Notes: a model not told the origin generated them from the letters alone. A stretch of DNA of 64,000 nt from Xanthostigma xanthostigma (GCA_963575645.1 OY754472.1:29823401-29887400), one strand, 5' to 3'. Shown: positions 45,410 through 56,962, counted from the stretch's first letter. Made by a program: numbers and translations.

Positions 45410-45655
45410 TCCCTGTAATTGTTTTTTAAAGAACTTCCCCCAATCGCCCTCCCCATTTCACTGCGCAAAAAAAACGCCATCGCATCGACACGACCCCGTA
45501 ATTGTTTTTTAAAGAACTCTCCCCAAACGCCTTCCCCTTTGCACTGCGCGAACGGCTAATAACACTGTTATAATTTTATGTTATATAAAATAATAATTTC
45601 CAATGGATATTTTGAACATCGAATTATCGTACTCTAACCTTATTTTTGTATTTAG
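45410..45655 (-). repeat. dispersed repeat family F, copy 2 (reverse)
   Basis: Reverse counterpart of 17975-18275: CCCTCCCCATTTCACTGCGC and GCATCGACACGACCCCGTAA, a second unit 83 bp on, then TAATTTCCAATGGATATTTT and ATTATCGTACTCTAACC. The tandem period differs from copy 1 (83 against about 106 bp). Confidence 0.6.
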
Positions 45656-45723
45656 ATATTTTCAAATGAAGAATCTTGTATCTTTTGGGGTAGGTATCTT
45701 TGTTATAGGGTGAAAGGATTGAA

Positions 45724-46114
45724 CAATAAATAAAATTATCGACCAATTTTTCAGACAATATATTAACAAAAAAATATATAAACGTTTCGATCCGGATTTG
45801 GATCTTCTTCAGAACTGTTCTAAAATATATTAAAAATAAAATAATATTTAATTTCTAATTAACTTTTTAAAAATTTTTTTCAAAATTATTAATTAATATC
45901 AAAATATTGAAAAAATAATAACCTATTATTGTTAATATTTTTTCAATATTTTGATATTAATTAATAATTTTGAAGGAGTTTTATGTAAATCTAATTAGAA
46001 ATTAAATATTATATTTTTTTTTATATTTTTTAGATCAGTTTTGAAGAATGTATTAATTATATATTTTTTTGTTAATATAATGTCTGAAAAATTGGTCCAT
46101 AATTGTATTTATTG
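45724..46114. repeat. 391-bp imperfect palindrome
   Basis: Arms begin CAATAAATAAAATTATCGAC and, inverted, CAATAAATACAATTATGGAC, share ACCAATTTTTCAGACA(A/T)TAT, and meet at about 45926. The left arm has extra CGTTTCGATCCGGATTTGGA and TCTTCTTCAG, a string I associate with Penelope-like element ends. A one-armed relative is at 55697-55855, and both are followed by AATCAGACGTTAATCAAAGA. Confidence 0.65.
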
Positions 46115-46446
46115 AAGAGTTCTAATCAGACGTTAATCAAAGATTTGAAAGGATTGAAATCCTATGCAGACTTGCGTGTCGCGCTTAAACCCGACACGGT
46201 GCGTAATGAATCAGTGCCAATTGGACACCCCTCCCTGCTCACTAATACTATACCACCGTATACAGTGTGCCCCGTTCGGGTTTGGTTCACTTCACCAGTG
46301 TCAGCAGTCGGTTCACAGTTGCCCCCTGTTGTTAATCCGCTGCAGACGTGTGTTGTACGGTGATGTGGTTGGGCTCTCCTCACTCGGTCGCGGAACGAGG
46401 CATGCGTTTTCCTAAAAACTACCTGTCCGCCTGCTAATTAAAAAAT

Positions 46447-46487
46447 ATTTATATAAATACCTATTCTTACCTTGTTCTTCAGTGTGT
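46447..46487 (+). promoter_or_regulatory. candidate core promoter: TATA box plus initiator
   Basis: TTATATAAATAC lies about 30 bases upstream of the A in TTCTTCAGTGTG (46481), matching the insect TCAGT initiator at canonical TATA spacing. The 300 bp upstream are distinctly GC-richer than the surroundings. Downstream are about 2 kb without repeats shared with the rest of the window. A GTGAGTGATG donor-like string follows at 46489. No DPE was seen. It could also be a promoter within an unrecognised element. Confidence 0.35.
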
Positions 46488-48279
46488 GTGAGTGATGCGT
46501 GAGCTCCATTGGGATGAGAGATTTTATCTTATTATTTTTTGGCAAGTTTTTTTTTGGTGAATTTACGTTTTGTGATGATTGTGACATTTGACATCAGTTG
46601 CGAGACTTGAGTCAAGTCGTTGTTCGTAATTTGTGATTTATGGATTGTTGTGTTGGTTGATAATACAAACGGGGGTAAAAACTGAGCATGTCCTTTATGT
46701 GGTAAATTAAGCTATAAAAAATACAAAAAAAAATTAAAAGTAAACTTGTGACATTTTTCAAAATACTAGGGTTTCTACTTAGCTGGTTAAAAAAATTTCG
46801 TTGATTTTCATTTTTTTCAAATTTTTTAATAGATTTTTAGGCGCGACCCAAGCTTTAGCTGGAAGCGCCTATATTGTCTTGTTTTTTTTTTGAGAACAGT
46901 AATATTTTTATTTAAAACTATACATTTTTTAAGTTAAAACGTGTAAGCAAAAAAAAAGACATTCCTTCACAAGCATGACATTATATGAAAAAATCGTGAA
47001 TTAACTACTAAAATAATGAAATTCTTGTTTTTTTAACAATTAAGTAAAAGGAACTATTCGAGGTATTTTGTGTACATTATTCTAAGTTGACAAAACATCG
47101 TGCGTGACACATTTAAATAACTCAAGTTTGTGTATTCTAAACTCTCGCAAGTGACAAATGAGTTAGCGACTTCTGCATGTTTGTGGTTAGAAAACAAATT
47201 ATCCAACTACTAAATTTACTACGATAAATGGTTATATATTATATAATAATTGTTCTTCTGCGTTAAAAAAAAAGGTTTTTGTATTATCCAGTGTGTAAAT
47301 CATTTTGTGCGAAGTTAAGAGTTGGGATTAAAACTTCTAATAAATTAATTAGCGTCGCATAAATCCTATTACGAGGCCGACTTGACATAAAAAAGTGTTA
47401 ATAGTCTTCTATAATTGAGTTGCGCAGACATCATCTTGTATTAATATGACACCTTATTAAGACTTGCGTTAATAGGCTTGTAATTCCCTTGTATTGAAAA
47501 CAAGTGAAGAAACGTTGGAAAAATAAGAAGAAAAAACAAAAAAGAAATTAATGATGGTGTTGTGTTGAAACTTATTGCAAAACAGTGTAATTAGTTGTGC
47601 TTTGTAGAAACAAATGAGGGATAAAATAATAGTTGAATTAAAAAAAAAAAACAAAAGAGTTTAATGTCACTATGAATGCAACTTTCTAAGAAACGATTTT
47701 TATGGTTTTTAATAAGCGTTATCGTAACGATGACACCTAAAAAATATTAATATTGGTTAGTTTGTGTTGTTATCAACGTTGGTATAAATAGATAAAAGAC
47801 TAATTTATTAATGATAAAATAAAAGTAATATCAATATTAAAAAAAATCATTGCAGTGTTGTTTCAACTATTACGTTCGATAAATGAAAGCGAAATAACGT
47901 AACTTTTTTTTGTAGAGTGGAATTTTAATATCGAAACAAAAAAGCGTTGCGCTGAAAACGTGTTTTTAATGAAAATACTAAAACTTTTTTTAATTAAATT
48001 GTTTTCAGCTTAAAACAAAGTTATGCGTGGAAAGTTATTAAAATTCTTAAATGATTTACTTGTTTAGCATTTTGCACGTAAGATTTAGTGGGATAACGGT
48101 GTAATAAATATAATTAGTGTTCAGTGTTAATTTGTAGTGTTTTGAGCTGTAATCTAGATATTTATGAGTAGTGTGTTATTATTCAATTAAAAATAGCAAG
48201 TGTTTAAAAGTTTTAACAATGGATACGTCAGTTTTGTGGTTTGTTTCAATCAGTTATCGGTGTTTTAATTCTTAATTGA
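46488..48279 (+). other. repeat-poor AT-rich stretch, possible leader or intron
   Basis: The longest stretch in the window without a repeat that I can match elsewhere in it. It lies between the candidate promoter and the coding-like ORF at 48280. It has no ORF above 62 codons. A strong-context ATG (AACAATGGATACG) at 48220 opens an 18-codon upstream ORF. Its role as an untranslated leader or first intron is inference only. Confidence 0.3.
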
Positions 48280-48405
48280 ATGGAATTGAAGGCTGAAGTT
48301 TTGAACAACATGAAGTACTTCAGTGGATCGAATAAGGAGTCCTACACCCTCATTGCGAGAAAACGGTACATCAGGAAAATATTGTATGTAATAGATATAA
48401 AATAG
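48280..48405 (+). CDS. possible host first coding exon (41-codon ORF)
   Basis: Reads MELKAEVLNNMKYFSGSNKE then SYTLIARKRYIRKILYVIDI and K-stop. It stands out because its middle uses C/G-ending codons (AAC AAC ATG AAG TAC TTC and GAG TCC TAC ACC CTC) within very AT-rich DNA. The second in-frame ATG (48310) has a better context (ACAACATGA). TATTGTATGTAAT at 48384 is a plausible splice donor, which would end the exon after ...RKI and leave the last residues intronic. The protein is basic near its end and matches no family I recognise. Confidence 0.35.
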   Translation: MELKAEVLNNMKYFSGSNKESYTLIARKRYIRKILYVIDIK

Positions 48406-48704
48406 CTTTTAAGTTTCAAGCCAGACCCGCAAACACACATCTCAGATAACTCCTGAACCTTTTTACAAGCGTCTCGTGAAAAGCTTTTAGGTCAGGTTAA
48501 CAATAATAAAATGAATCTATTTATTTGATTGTTTGTTGTTTTCTTCGTTTTAATGCATTTTACAACATTTTACTTATATTTTATTTATACAAAATTGAAA
48601 ATTACAATAATAGTATATTACATCACAAGGTCCGAAAGTGAGATATCCCTGCGCGCCATGATGCCTGAAACGAAGCATATCACACTTTCAGCCAGTGTGG
48701 TGTA

Positions 48705-49047
48705 TACTATTTTTCTTCATACCTCCGGTCGTAAGCACGCTTATTAAATACATTAATTATTTAATTACATAAAAACACAGATAAATTCCAAGCAAGGAGC
48801 TTTGAGATTATACGTAAAAACACGTATGACAGCTGTTCGCGACTATTAGCTAACCTGTAATAGGGTTCCTATGGAAACATCTAAACAACAGTTGATTGGT
48901 TGTTTTTTGCTTTACTATACCGCCCGAGCGTACGAACTTTCCTTATCGGTGCGTGTAATACCACCAAGGAGTAAATGTTAGACTTTCTGCCTTACAATTG
49001 ATGCCGAAAGTATGCACTTTCGATCGAGGTATGAAGAAAATAATTTT
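48705..49047. repeat. possible TIR element
   Basis: TATTTTTCTTCATACCTC near 48709 is mirrored by GAGGTATGAAGAAAATA near 49026, with CGGTCG / CGATCG extending inward and CTTTCAGCC / GAAAGT blocks nearby. About 340 bp. Decayed or coincidental; no target duplication. Confidence 0.35.
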
Positions 49048-49049
49048 AT

Positions 49050-50100
49050 ATAAATCCCCGCTTCACGAATTTGGATTTGGTTTTTTTTAAGTGTCGACAT
49101 AATCGAAAATTGGAATAAATACCTCACTATAAAATAAACAGCCCAATCAATGAATAGCTAAAAAGGGGGTGTAGAGTGCGTGAGCAGGCCCCTAAGCGGT
49201 TTCTTCAGAAACTTGTTCAGGGTGATGAGGGAGTTTTTTATTTGGGAGTTCTTTATTTTAAGTAAGTATCAACAAAAAAAATCAAAAAATATTTAAAAAA
49301 TTAAAATTTAAACTCACAAAGCTAGAACTACCTGTATTCACGAGGAAAACGTTTTCACTCCTAATTCCTGAATAAGTATACTCTCGTATATGTATTAGGA
49401 AAATGCTGCGAAAATTAAATGCAACGCCGCTCCGGTAAAAGGACACAGTAAAAATGATCTTACGGTTTTAAATTCTGGACTCAATGATATCGCAAGACGT
49501 GACTTACAAAGAGTGACATCATCGAAATATACTCTGAGATTAGAAACTTTGTGAGTTGTTATCCCACAAGTATTACGTGACGTTACATCCTTTCGATACA
49601 CAAGAACTGTTTTTGCAAAATCTGTATTTTTCACAGACGTTAATGATCCCAATTGCTCGAAATCTAAATGTATATTAGAAATATAAAAAATCGAAACTTT
49701 TGCCTTTCATCTTCATTTATGTGAACTTTATGAATGATGATTTTTCTTTTGTAATTAGCAACTTTAATTTAAAAATCGTGAAAGTGCTTTAAAACGCTGG
49801 AGTATGCTGCAAAAATTATTTATTATAGAAAATAGTACAAGGTTATTTACCTCTGCCGAATTTAATTTACTTCCGTTTTTGTACTAATTGCATTGCAATA
49901 CAATTGTAATTTAATATATCATTATTTTAATACAAGATGATTCAAAATGTAAACTCAACATTCAGCAACATATTGCAAAGAACCTGGCTACTCATTTTGC
50001 CATATCGATGAGGTAGTGTTGTTTGAGGCACCGCCGCGCCGTCAGTCTATCTTTGACGGGTTTTTCAACTTATTTTGCCAAATGTTAAGGCAAACTTGAT
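49050..50100. other. no gene recognised
   Basis: An 85-codon minus-strand frame (49395-49652) sits in a less AT-rich patch but has no motif or splice context that I recognise. Confidence 0.35.
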
Positions 50101-50103
50101 ATA

Positions 50104-50689
50104 CAGTATGTAAACGCGTAAGGTGCACATAGGGAAATTAGCATTGGGAAAAAAAACTTGGATCAGAGTTAGCCATGACTGCATTCATTGTTATTTCTAT
50201 TGAATTATCGTGGTAATCTTAAGGATTTCTATTTTATTTTGACTTATTTTTATTTTACTTGGCTTTTTTAATAATAAAAAGCTCCTATAAATCATTATTT
50301 TAATTTTTTTGTACAAAAATAAAACAATAAAACAACTCCATCTGTATGGACACATTTCATTCAAAAATTGTCTGACTGGTATGACGTATGCGCGTTGGTA
50401 AATCAGTGACCCAATGTCTTTAGGTTCAACACGAATAGGCGGAGATATTTGATCTCGCACCATATTTTTTAAATATTTTTGGGAATTTAATGTCCCATTA
50501 ATGAAAAAAGTCCGATTATGTTGTAATAATTTGAATATTTTCTTCGGTAGTATACACATTCATTTTGCAAAAGAATATTATCTGTCAAATTGAAAAACAA
50601 GATTTCAAGGCTCACTCTGATCCAGTCATTTTTTCCCAATGTTAATTTCCCTATGTGCACCTTACGTGTTTACATACTGTATATTAAAG
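50104..50689. mobile_element. mariner-type element, internally deleted
   Basis: Inverted tips CAGTATGTAAACGCGTAAGG / CAGTATGTAAACACGTAAGG continue for about 70 bp (GTGCACATAGGGAAATTA, TGGGAAAAAA). They lie between TA dinucleotides at 50102-50103 and 50690-50691. The interior keeps a transposase fragment on the minus strand. At 586 bp it is about half or less of a normal mariner. It shares its CAGTATG tip with the palindrome at 6491. Confidence 0.85.
50197..50559 (-). pseudogene. mariner-like transposase fragment
   Basis: Residues about 15-75 read FFINGTLNSQKYLKNMV ... VIPVRQFLNEMCPYRW, matching the region of insect mariner-like transposases where NG-LN--YL precedes the second catalytic Asp (usually FQQDGAPPHY) and then PVR-FL---FPNRW. 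The QQDGAPPHY-equivalent stretch here is SLIYQRAYVI, so the catalytic Asp is lost. The N-terminal helix-turn-helix and the first and third acidic residues are absent. After the RW motif the frame continues in unrelated AT-rich codons. Confidence 0.65.
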
Positions 50690-50691
50690 GT

Positions 50692-52730
50692 TATTAGCTT
50701 GTTTTAAATAAATAATGCACGAGCAAAAGGTGCAGGATTACATATTATTATTTTTACAAAATGTCATTACCTATATGTAAGTTTTCCTACCCAACTTGGC
50801 AGAGCCAGTTCCAGGGTAGGAAACAAAACATTTTGTTTCATTTAATAGCATTACAAATTATTACTTACTATGAAACAGTGATGAGAATAATGATGTGTTC
50901 TCATTAATTGTAAGTAACTCGTTAGTTATGTCTACATAATAATGTAATGTTTATAAGTATAAACTAAGTGAACTTATACATCTATTTGCTTGTGCTAATA
51001 TACGAAATCAAGAAACCGGAACGGATATGCAATAAACTGACATCTGTTTTATCATTTCCGTGGATCGTGTGGAGTTTTTTCGTATATATTTAATAATTTA
51101 CTGCCACCAAACGCCGGCGATGTAGTATAATCAAAAGATTGCTTCGTGAACCCGCATCCGGTGAAATAAGATTCTTTTATGTGACAACTTTGCCTTGCGA
51201 AATGTGTTATATTTTATTCAGAAGGCTTTATTGTTTCACTACTGAATAATTACACGTTTCTTAAAGTGCTTTTAAAACATGTTGACATCATAATACGGTG
51301 TTTAAGTTTTATGCTAGTGCAATCTATTTGATATATTAAAAATTGCTCATGACTTTCATTCTCCGAGTAGAGAGATTAATGTATAATTTTATTAAAAGAG
51401 TTTTTTTTTGTAGTTTCTGGGAAAGTATAGCTTAAAAGGGCTTATTCAAACACGAGTTGTATTTCAATTTTCAAAAAATTATATATTGCACCCAAAGCTA
51501 AGCAAAGCATCGAACCCACAGTTCTGTGATCGAACCTAAGTGCTTGAAGCGTCGAATACTTTAATTAATGTTCGATTAATGGCCATATTCAACGAACGTA
51601 ACTAGTTATTTATTCGGTTCATTTGTTTTTCAGGTAGCTATTCCTCCGAATAAATAGCGATAATTCAATTCACCACGCATATTTATGTTTACTGCAGGCA
51701 TACCTAAATCTATTCTGTCCAAATTTTCGGGGATAAATATTTATTCGCCTGATAAAATAAGTATTATATCTACAGTTGCTCTTGTGAGTTGTTTATTAAC
51801 CTTTTGTAAAGCGTGTATTAATTGTAAAACATTAAAGTTAGTGGAAGTTTTGTGTGCAATTGGATTAGAATAAAACATGATTATTTTGTGAGTGTTTTTT
51901 TTTTACGTTTACACTAACGCCATCGGTCGGATTTTTAGGTGAACGTCAAAATATTCAACAAAAAGAGAAAGGCGTATAGTGCAGTATATATTTATTCTAC
52001 AAGTAAATATTTTAACAGATATATTGCTTGGTGAATTGAAAGTACATTTTATTCGAAGGAATAAATTTGTTCCAAGGTTAGTAACTTCTATCTTTAATAG
52101 AATACGGACATAAATTCGAAAAAAGACACATTTTTGTATACCGCACATTTTTCGTGTACATACACAAATTTTCATTTCATCGATCTAGCGTTTTATTCTT
52201 CAAATCGCCGAGGCAGCAAGAAGTTTTACTTCAAACAGTTCAGTCTAAATAGTTTTTTGTTGTGTGCGACTAATTTGAAAAATTTTCGATGAGCAACCGT
52301 AAGTTTTTATTCTCATAATTAATTTTAGGAACTCTAATTTTTAGCGAGTTCATTGAATCTTGTGGTTGTCATCCGCTTGACTTGTTCTACGCTGCGCTTT
52401 GCTTTCAGTCTTCAGGAGAGATTACTATATATATTTTGTTGTAATTTTAATTAGTGTGGGATTCATTTTATCGGAATATCTAACAGTTCATGTAAAAAGT
52501 TGTTGTTGCAGTTGTTAAGCTGTAAAAATAATACAAAACAACATTGTGCTTATGCTACCTGTTAGGTTTGTCTTTTTGCACTTACCCAAACACGATTATA
52601 CGGATATCTGTTATTGATTGAAAACCAGTACCGTGAATTTACACATTTCTGGCGAATTTGTTTTGTTCCAATTACTTATTTGGATAAATTTATGGAGACA
52701 GAAAATTAGTATAACTAATAATACTGTCGT
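50692..52730. other. AT-rich DNA, no gene recognised
   Basis: Two kilobases without repeats matched elsewhere in the window. Frames of 62 (51685) and 88 (51909, minus) codons have no motifs. CTAAGCAAAGCATCGAACC and TGCTTGAAGCGTCGAATACT near 51.5 kb resemble CTCGATGCTTCAAGCA near 32.74 kb, perhaps a small old repeat. Confidence 0.35.
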
Positions 52731-52734
52731 GCTC

Positions 52735-53280
52735 CACAAGCAGGGAATTTTACAATATTTTTTCGTCTCAAAGTCCCCCGTATCCTAAAAACATATTTTT
52801 GGAAAAAGTCTGTGCGTCTGTTTGTCTGTGAACACGATACAGGTCAAACGGGTGAGCGAATTGAAACCAATTTTTGAGAGGATGTTAAATATGCAAATAT
52901 GAAGAGCCCTATTGTTTTTGGGCGAGAAGAGATATATATATATTCTAAAACGTTTTTTATATAATAATAATATAGGTATTATATTTTTCATAACGATTTA
53001 TTATTCTATTTATTTTTTTTAAACTTTTATTCTAAATTTTATAATTTCGGAAATATTTTGAAAATTAAAAAAATCAGTTAGATATTCCTTTGTTCTGTAG
53101 ATCTGTCACAAAGAAATTAGTTAGGTAGCTGAAAAGCATGCTTTGATTAATTTTTACATGCCGTGATAATTATATCAAATGGCAAATATCATAATATTTA
53201 ATTCTTGCCGTTACCCGCGTCACCGCAGGCGTTAACGAAAATTTTATTTTCTTATAGTGCATATCAAATGTAGGTAAATA
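52735..53280 (+). mobile_element. dispersed repeat family A, copy 5
   Basis: Carries GTCTGTGAACACGATACAGG, GAAGAGCCCTATTGTTTTTG, AAGCATGCTTTGATTAATTT and CCGTTACCCGCGTCACCGCA. It lacks a clear GGAATGGTCC end. Confidence 0.62.
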
Positions 53281-53882
53281 TTTTTGATTTTGAAAATTAG
53301 CTGTAATTTTTTAAATATTTTTCGGGAATATTTCTTTCCATTTATGTATCTAATATCTGTATAGGTATTAGTGGAATATTAATTTTCTTTGCAGCATTTC
53401 CTCAATTATAAAAGATGAAGAAATGGTCGTGAAACATTTAAATTATAAAAAATGAGTTTTTATAAAAAATGAAATTAAACAATAAAATCTGTGTTTCACA
53501 ATACTGAAATACAATAATATTGTACTCGGTTGTTCACGAACCCACATCAAAATATTTCATTTGTTATAATTACACTACCGGTCCAATTATTATAATTTCC
53601 TTTTAATTAAATACATGAGTCATAAATTTGTAATGTTTAGAATCTGGATTTTAATCAAGAATTTCTAAAAAACACGGGTTCAATTTTCTTCATTTCAGAT
53701 ATTTTCCTGAAATAATAAAATTTCAGTATTCGGTAAGATAATTGTACTTCATAGATTCGTAAATCTATATAGATACGAGAACGAAACCTTGCTTGGAAAA
53801 CGAAATTAATTCACCTGAATATTTTTCGAAAAAAAAAGACAAAACTAATTCGTATGCCCACGTATTTTATGTATATACAGAC

Positions 53883-54427
53883 TAGTGATGTGCCGGATCG
53901 TTAAAAATGTATATCCGCGGATACGGATCTGAATACGGATATTTGGTTTCAAGATCCGCGGATACGGATACGGATCTTAACTTTCTTAGAGTACGCGGCG
54001 GTAAATATTGCACATCGACCTTTGGAAAGAGACTATCTGTTATGGGAAAAAGCTATTGACCTCTTTAAGAGTTAACTCTCATAACAGATTGTCTCTTTCC
54101 AAAGATCGATGTGCAATATCTCATTATAAAGATAGTTGATTTAGTACCTTTGAGTTATGTACTATTGGTATGGTACTCACTACGATAAATGTTTGCAATA
54201 TAAAGGTGCCTATACGATTTAAAAAAATAAAAAATAATCTGAATGGAATTTAACAGGTTATCATTATTACCTAATCACCTATATATATAAAATTTCATCT
54301 ATGAATTGAAAATTAATAAGATAAAAGATCCGTAAAAGATCCGCCAAAAACTAACGGATACGGATACGGATCTTTCTTCTCCCTCGGATATCCGCGGATA
54401 GGGATACGGATATCCGGCACATCACTA
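53883..54427. mobile_element. hAT MITE with iterated GGATACGGATAC motif
   Basis: Inverted TAGTGATGTGCCGGAT tips are flanked by ATACAGAC on both sides (53875-53882 and 54428-54435). GATCCGCGGATACGGATACG-type strings fill both subterminal regions on each side. The interior contains its own inverted pair (54007-54045 and 54078-54118: ATTGCACATCGACCTTTGGA and CCAAAGATCGATGTGCAAT). Length 545 bp, no transposase. Confidence 0.88.
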
Positions 54428-54435
54428 ATACAGAC

Positions 54436-55690
54436 ACCTCAAACCGCTAAACCATTTTCTATTTATTTATTATTTTGTTAGCTTCCTTTCGGGCTGCCTG
54501 TGCACCACGATGTCAATTCTAGAAAGAAACAAATTATAAAAAATGATTCTTAAAAACCAAGTAAACTTTTATGACGATAAGTAAGAAAAAATAAAGACGA
54601 TTTGTTATCTTTGATGTTAAATTATGTCTCAGAAATTGGATCACGCCTTGTAATTTTTGAATCACATACGTAAAGCCCTTTGTCTTGTGACCACTAGTGT
54701 ACAAATATAGATACATATTCCGTGACTAAACTCATTTGCTGCAACGAAAATGTATTGTTATTTTTTTTCATCTTCTTTTTATTTATTGTAGAGATTCTAT
54801 TACCAAAATATGCTGTGTTTTGTTAGCGTTGTTCGAAAAATTACTGTAAGTACCTACCCAGTGTTTTTAACAAATCTGACACGACGTGTCGGCTTGATGA
54901 TCGTTTGATTCAGAATTATTAAGAGTCCAATTCAATCGATGTTATTGATCAGATTTTTGTAAACACTTGTCAATCAATTTACACAAAATACATGGCGACA
55001 CGATTCATTTTAAAATTTGTAAATAAAAACAAACGTAAGAAATAATTAAAAACACTTTCTTAACGATTGATATTCTATTAGAACAACTATATTATAGGTA
55101 CCTACGCAGACATTCAAACTGCGTAACATTAATTTGCATGAAGGAATCCGATGCTCATAATAATCCTTATTTTACCTCAGCCGATGCCATTTTATGTTCT
55201 CTTCGGACAAATAAAGTTCTGGATCGAACAGCTGTCTGTGGACCCGAGGGGAAGCGCTCCATTCTGTGCATAAACCCATTTATAATGCAACTTGAGCCTT
55301 GGTTGTTGATTATAATAACAGCATACCATATTTTTCTATGTGACGTTAGAACCATTTCATGCGTCATCTCATCAAATCTGTGATACTATTACTTTTTATT
55401 TTTTGCTCTGTCAATTTTCACTACATTTATTCATTCGACAAGGCTATCATTTATTTTCATATTTACCAGAAAGTTAATTTTTGAACTTGAGAATGATTGA
55501 AGTGGTATGGAGCCAAAGGTTTCGATACTGTTGTCGTTATAGAAGACTGCCGAAGACTCCACTACTGTTATCGCTGCCTTGTTCAACTCAATCGTGTGTG
55601 AAACCGCGGGTAATGGCTAGTTATATATGTATAAAAATCTGATTCAAAGTCATACGGGAATAATGATATTGCATATTTCTAATTTATTTT
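54436..55690. other. no gene recognised
   Basis: Overlapping frames on both strands at 55138-55383 lie in a GC-richer patch (CTGTCTGTGGACCCGAGGGG) after a CTTATTTTACCTCAG acceptor-like string. No family is recognised in any frame. Confidence 0.35.
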
Positions 55691-55696
55691 GAAAGC

Positions 55697-55855
55697 AATA
55701 AATAAAATTATCGAACAATTTTTCAGACAATATGTTGCAAAAATATTTAATTATAATTCAATATATTATATCAATGACGTTTCGATCCGAATTTATCTGG
55801 ATCTCCTTCAGGATAATTGAGGAGCAATCAGACGTTAATCAAAGATTTAATTATT
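55697..55855 (+). repeat. one-armed relative of the 45.7-kb palindrome
   Basis: Shares CAATAAATAAAATTATCGAA, CAATTTTTCAGACAATAT, ACGTTTCGATCCGAATTTAT, GGATCTCCTTCAGGA and AATCAGACGTTAATCAAAGA with 45724-46150 but lacks the inverted second arm. Confidence 0.6.
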
Positions 55856-56558
55856 TTGAGCACATTACCAAAAGAAGGATTTTTTCAGGAATTACAGATT
55901 TCCGTCTAGACGGATTAATATAAGAGGTCATATTAAACAGCTGGTGAACAATCACCTTAACAACGAAAAAACTATTCTCTGATTCATCATAACGCCATAA
56001 TAAGTCTAAATGTCACACCTGTTAACAGTCTTAAATGCAAATAGGAATAACATTGTATTAATTATTAATAGAGTTCGTATTCTAGCATTGTAAATAATAG
56101 ATTGTTCATGAATTGTTCCATAAAGAAAGGTCAATAAATCTTAAAGAACATATATACTGTGCAACATTCTTCGACCCATGTTTTGGTTTTTATTACCTGA
56201 GCCACGCATAAACACTTTCACGTTTAGTGGTTTACCCGGTGGTTATTTTAATAGTCCGTTGTGGTTTGTTAAGCGTTATTTTAAACTAGTAACTATCCAT
56301 TATTTAAATGTAACAACAACCTACTGTTTAATTTTACAGTACTCACGTTTTATCGTGGCGAGCTTTAGGTCGACCAGATTACAGTAGAACTTGATTATAA
56401 CGAATTTCAGTTATACTTTTTAGGTGTTGAATGAAATACGTGCATTAAATCTAATAAATAATAATGGCACTTGAAGACGGGAACCACGATGTCCATCGTG
56501 TTATCTGTCGCAGGGGTAAATAACCAAAACACTTCACAATAGTTTAAAACACTTCAAT

Positions 56559-56802
56559 AAAAAATTAAAAATGTGTTACGAGAACGCAATTTCTAGTTGC
56601 AAATCATACGATTGCATTTGGACAAGTGGAAAAAATGTGTTACGAGATAGTTTCACGTTTAAATATTTCGTCTGTGGAAGTTAATCTGAACGTGAAACTA
56701 TGTCGTAACACATTTTTCCTACTCATCCAAATGCAATCGTAGGATTTGCAACTAGAAGTTTCACTTCTGTAATGCGTTCTCGTAACACATTTTTAATTTT
56801 TT
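56559..56802. mobile_element. 244-bp foldback MITE
   Basis: AAAAAATTAAAAATGTGTTA and CGAGAACGC at the left mirror GCGTTCTCGTAACACATTTT and TAATTTTTT at the right. The arms pair for about 105 bp through GCAAAT, CGATTGCATTTGGA and GTTTCACGTT, with a 27-base loop. TGTGTTACGAGA occurs twice per arm. No frame; flanks not resolved. Confidence 0.78.
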
Positions 56803-56889
56803 CGCAGATTTATTGCAAACAGTAAATAAAAAAACACAAGCAAAATTTTCGCAGGTATACTTAAATAAAAAAAAAAAACAAATTGTTGC

Positions 56890-56962
56890 GCGCACCTGAC
56901 GGTAATCGAACCCAGGCCGGCGAGTGGTATGCCGGCATCCTATCACTGATCTACCAATGCTT
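56890..56962 (-). pseudogene. tRNA-Gly-like module
   Basis: The minus strand reads GGTAGATCAGTGATAGGATG, GCCGGCATACCACTCGCCGG and CCTGGGTTCGATTACCG: box A-like, a GCCGGC-stem anticodon arm with an enlarged loop, and a perfect box B core. The acceptor halves do not pair. An A-rich run lies just beyond its 3-prime side, as with the other tRNA-like modules. SINE head or tRNA pseudogene. Confidence 0.6.

Noticed and set aside
46162-46415. Overlapping 73-86 codon ORFs on both strands in a GC-richer patch
   Set aside because: Open in several frames because of composition; no domain recognised. Kept only as context for the candidate promoter.
55138-55383. 81-codon ORF after an acceptor-like CTCAG
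   Set aside because: Antisense frame equally open, ends in AT-rich hydrophobic codons, and no family was recognised.
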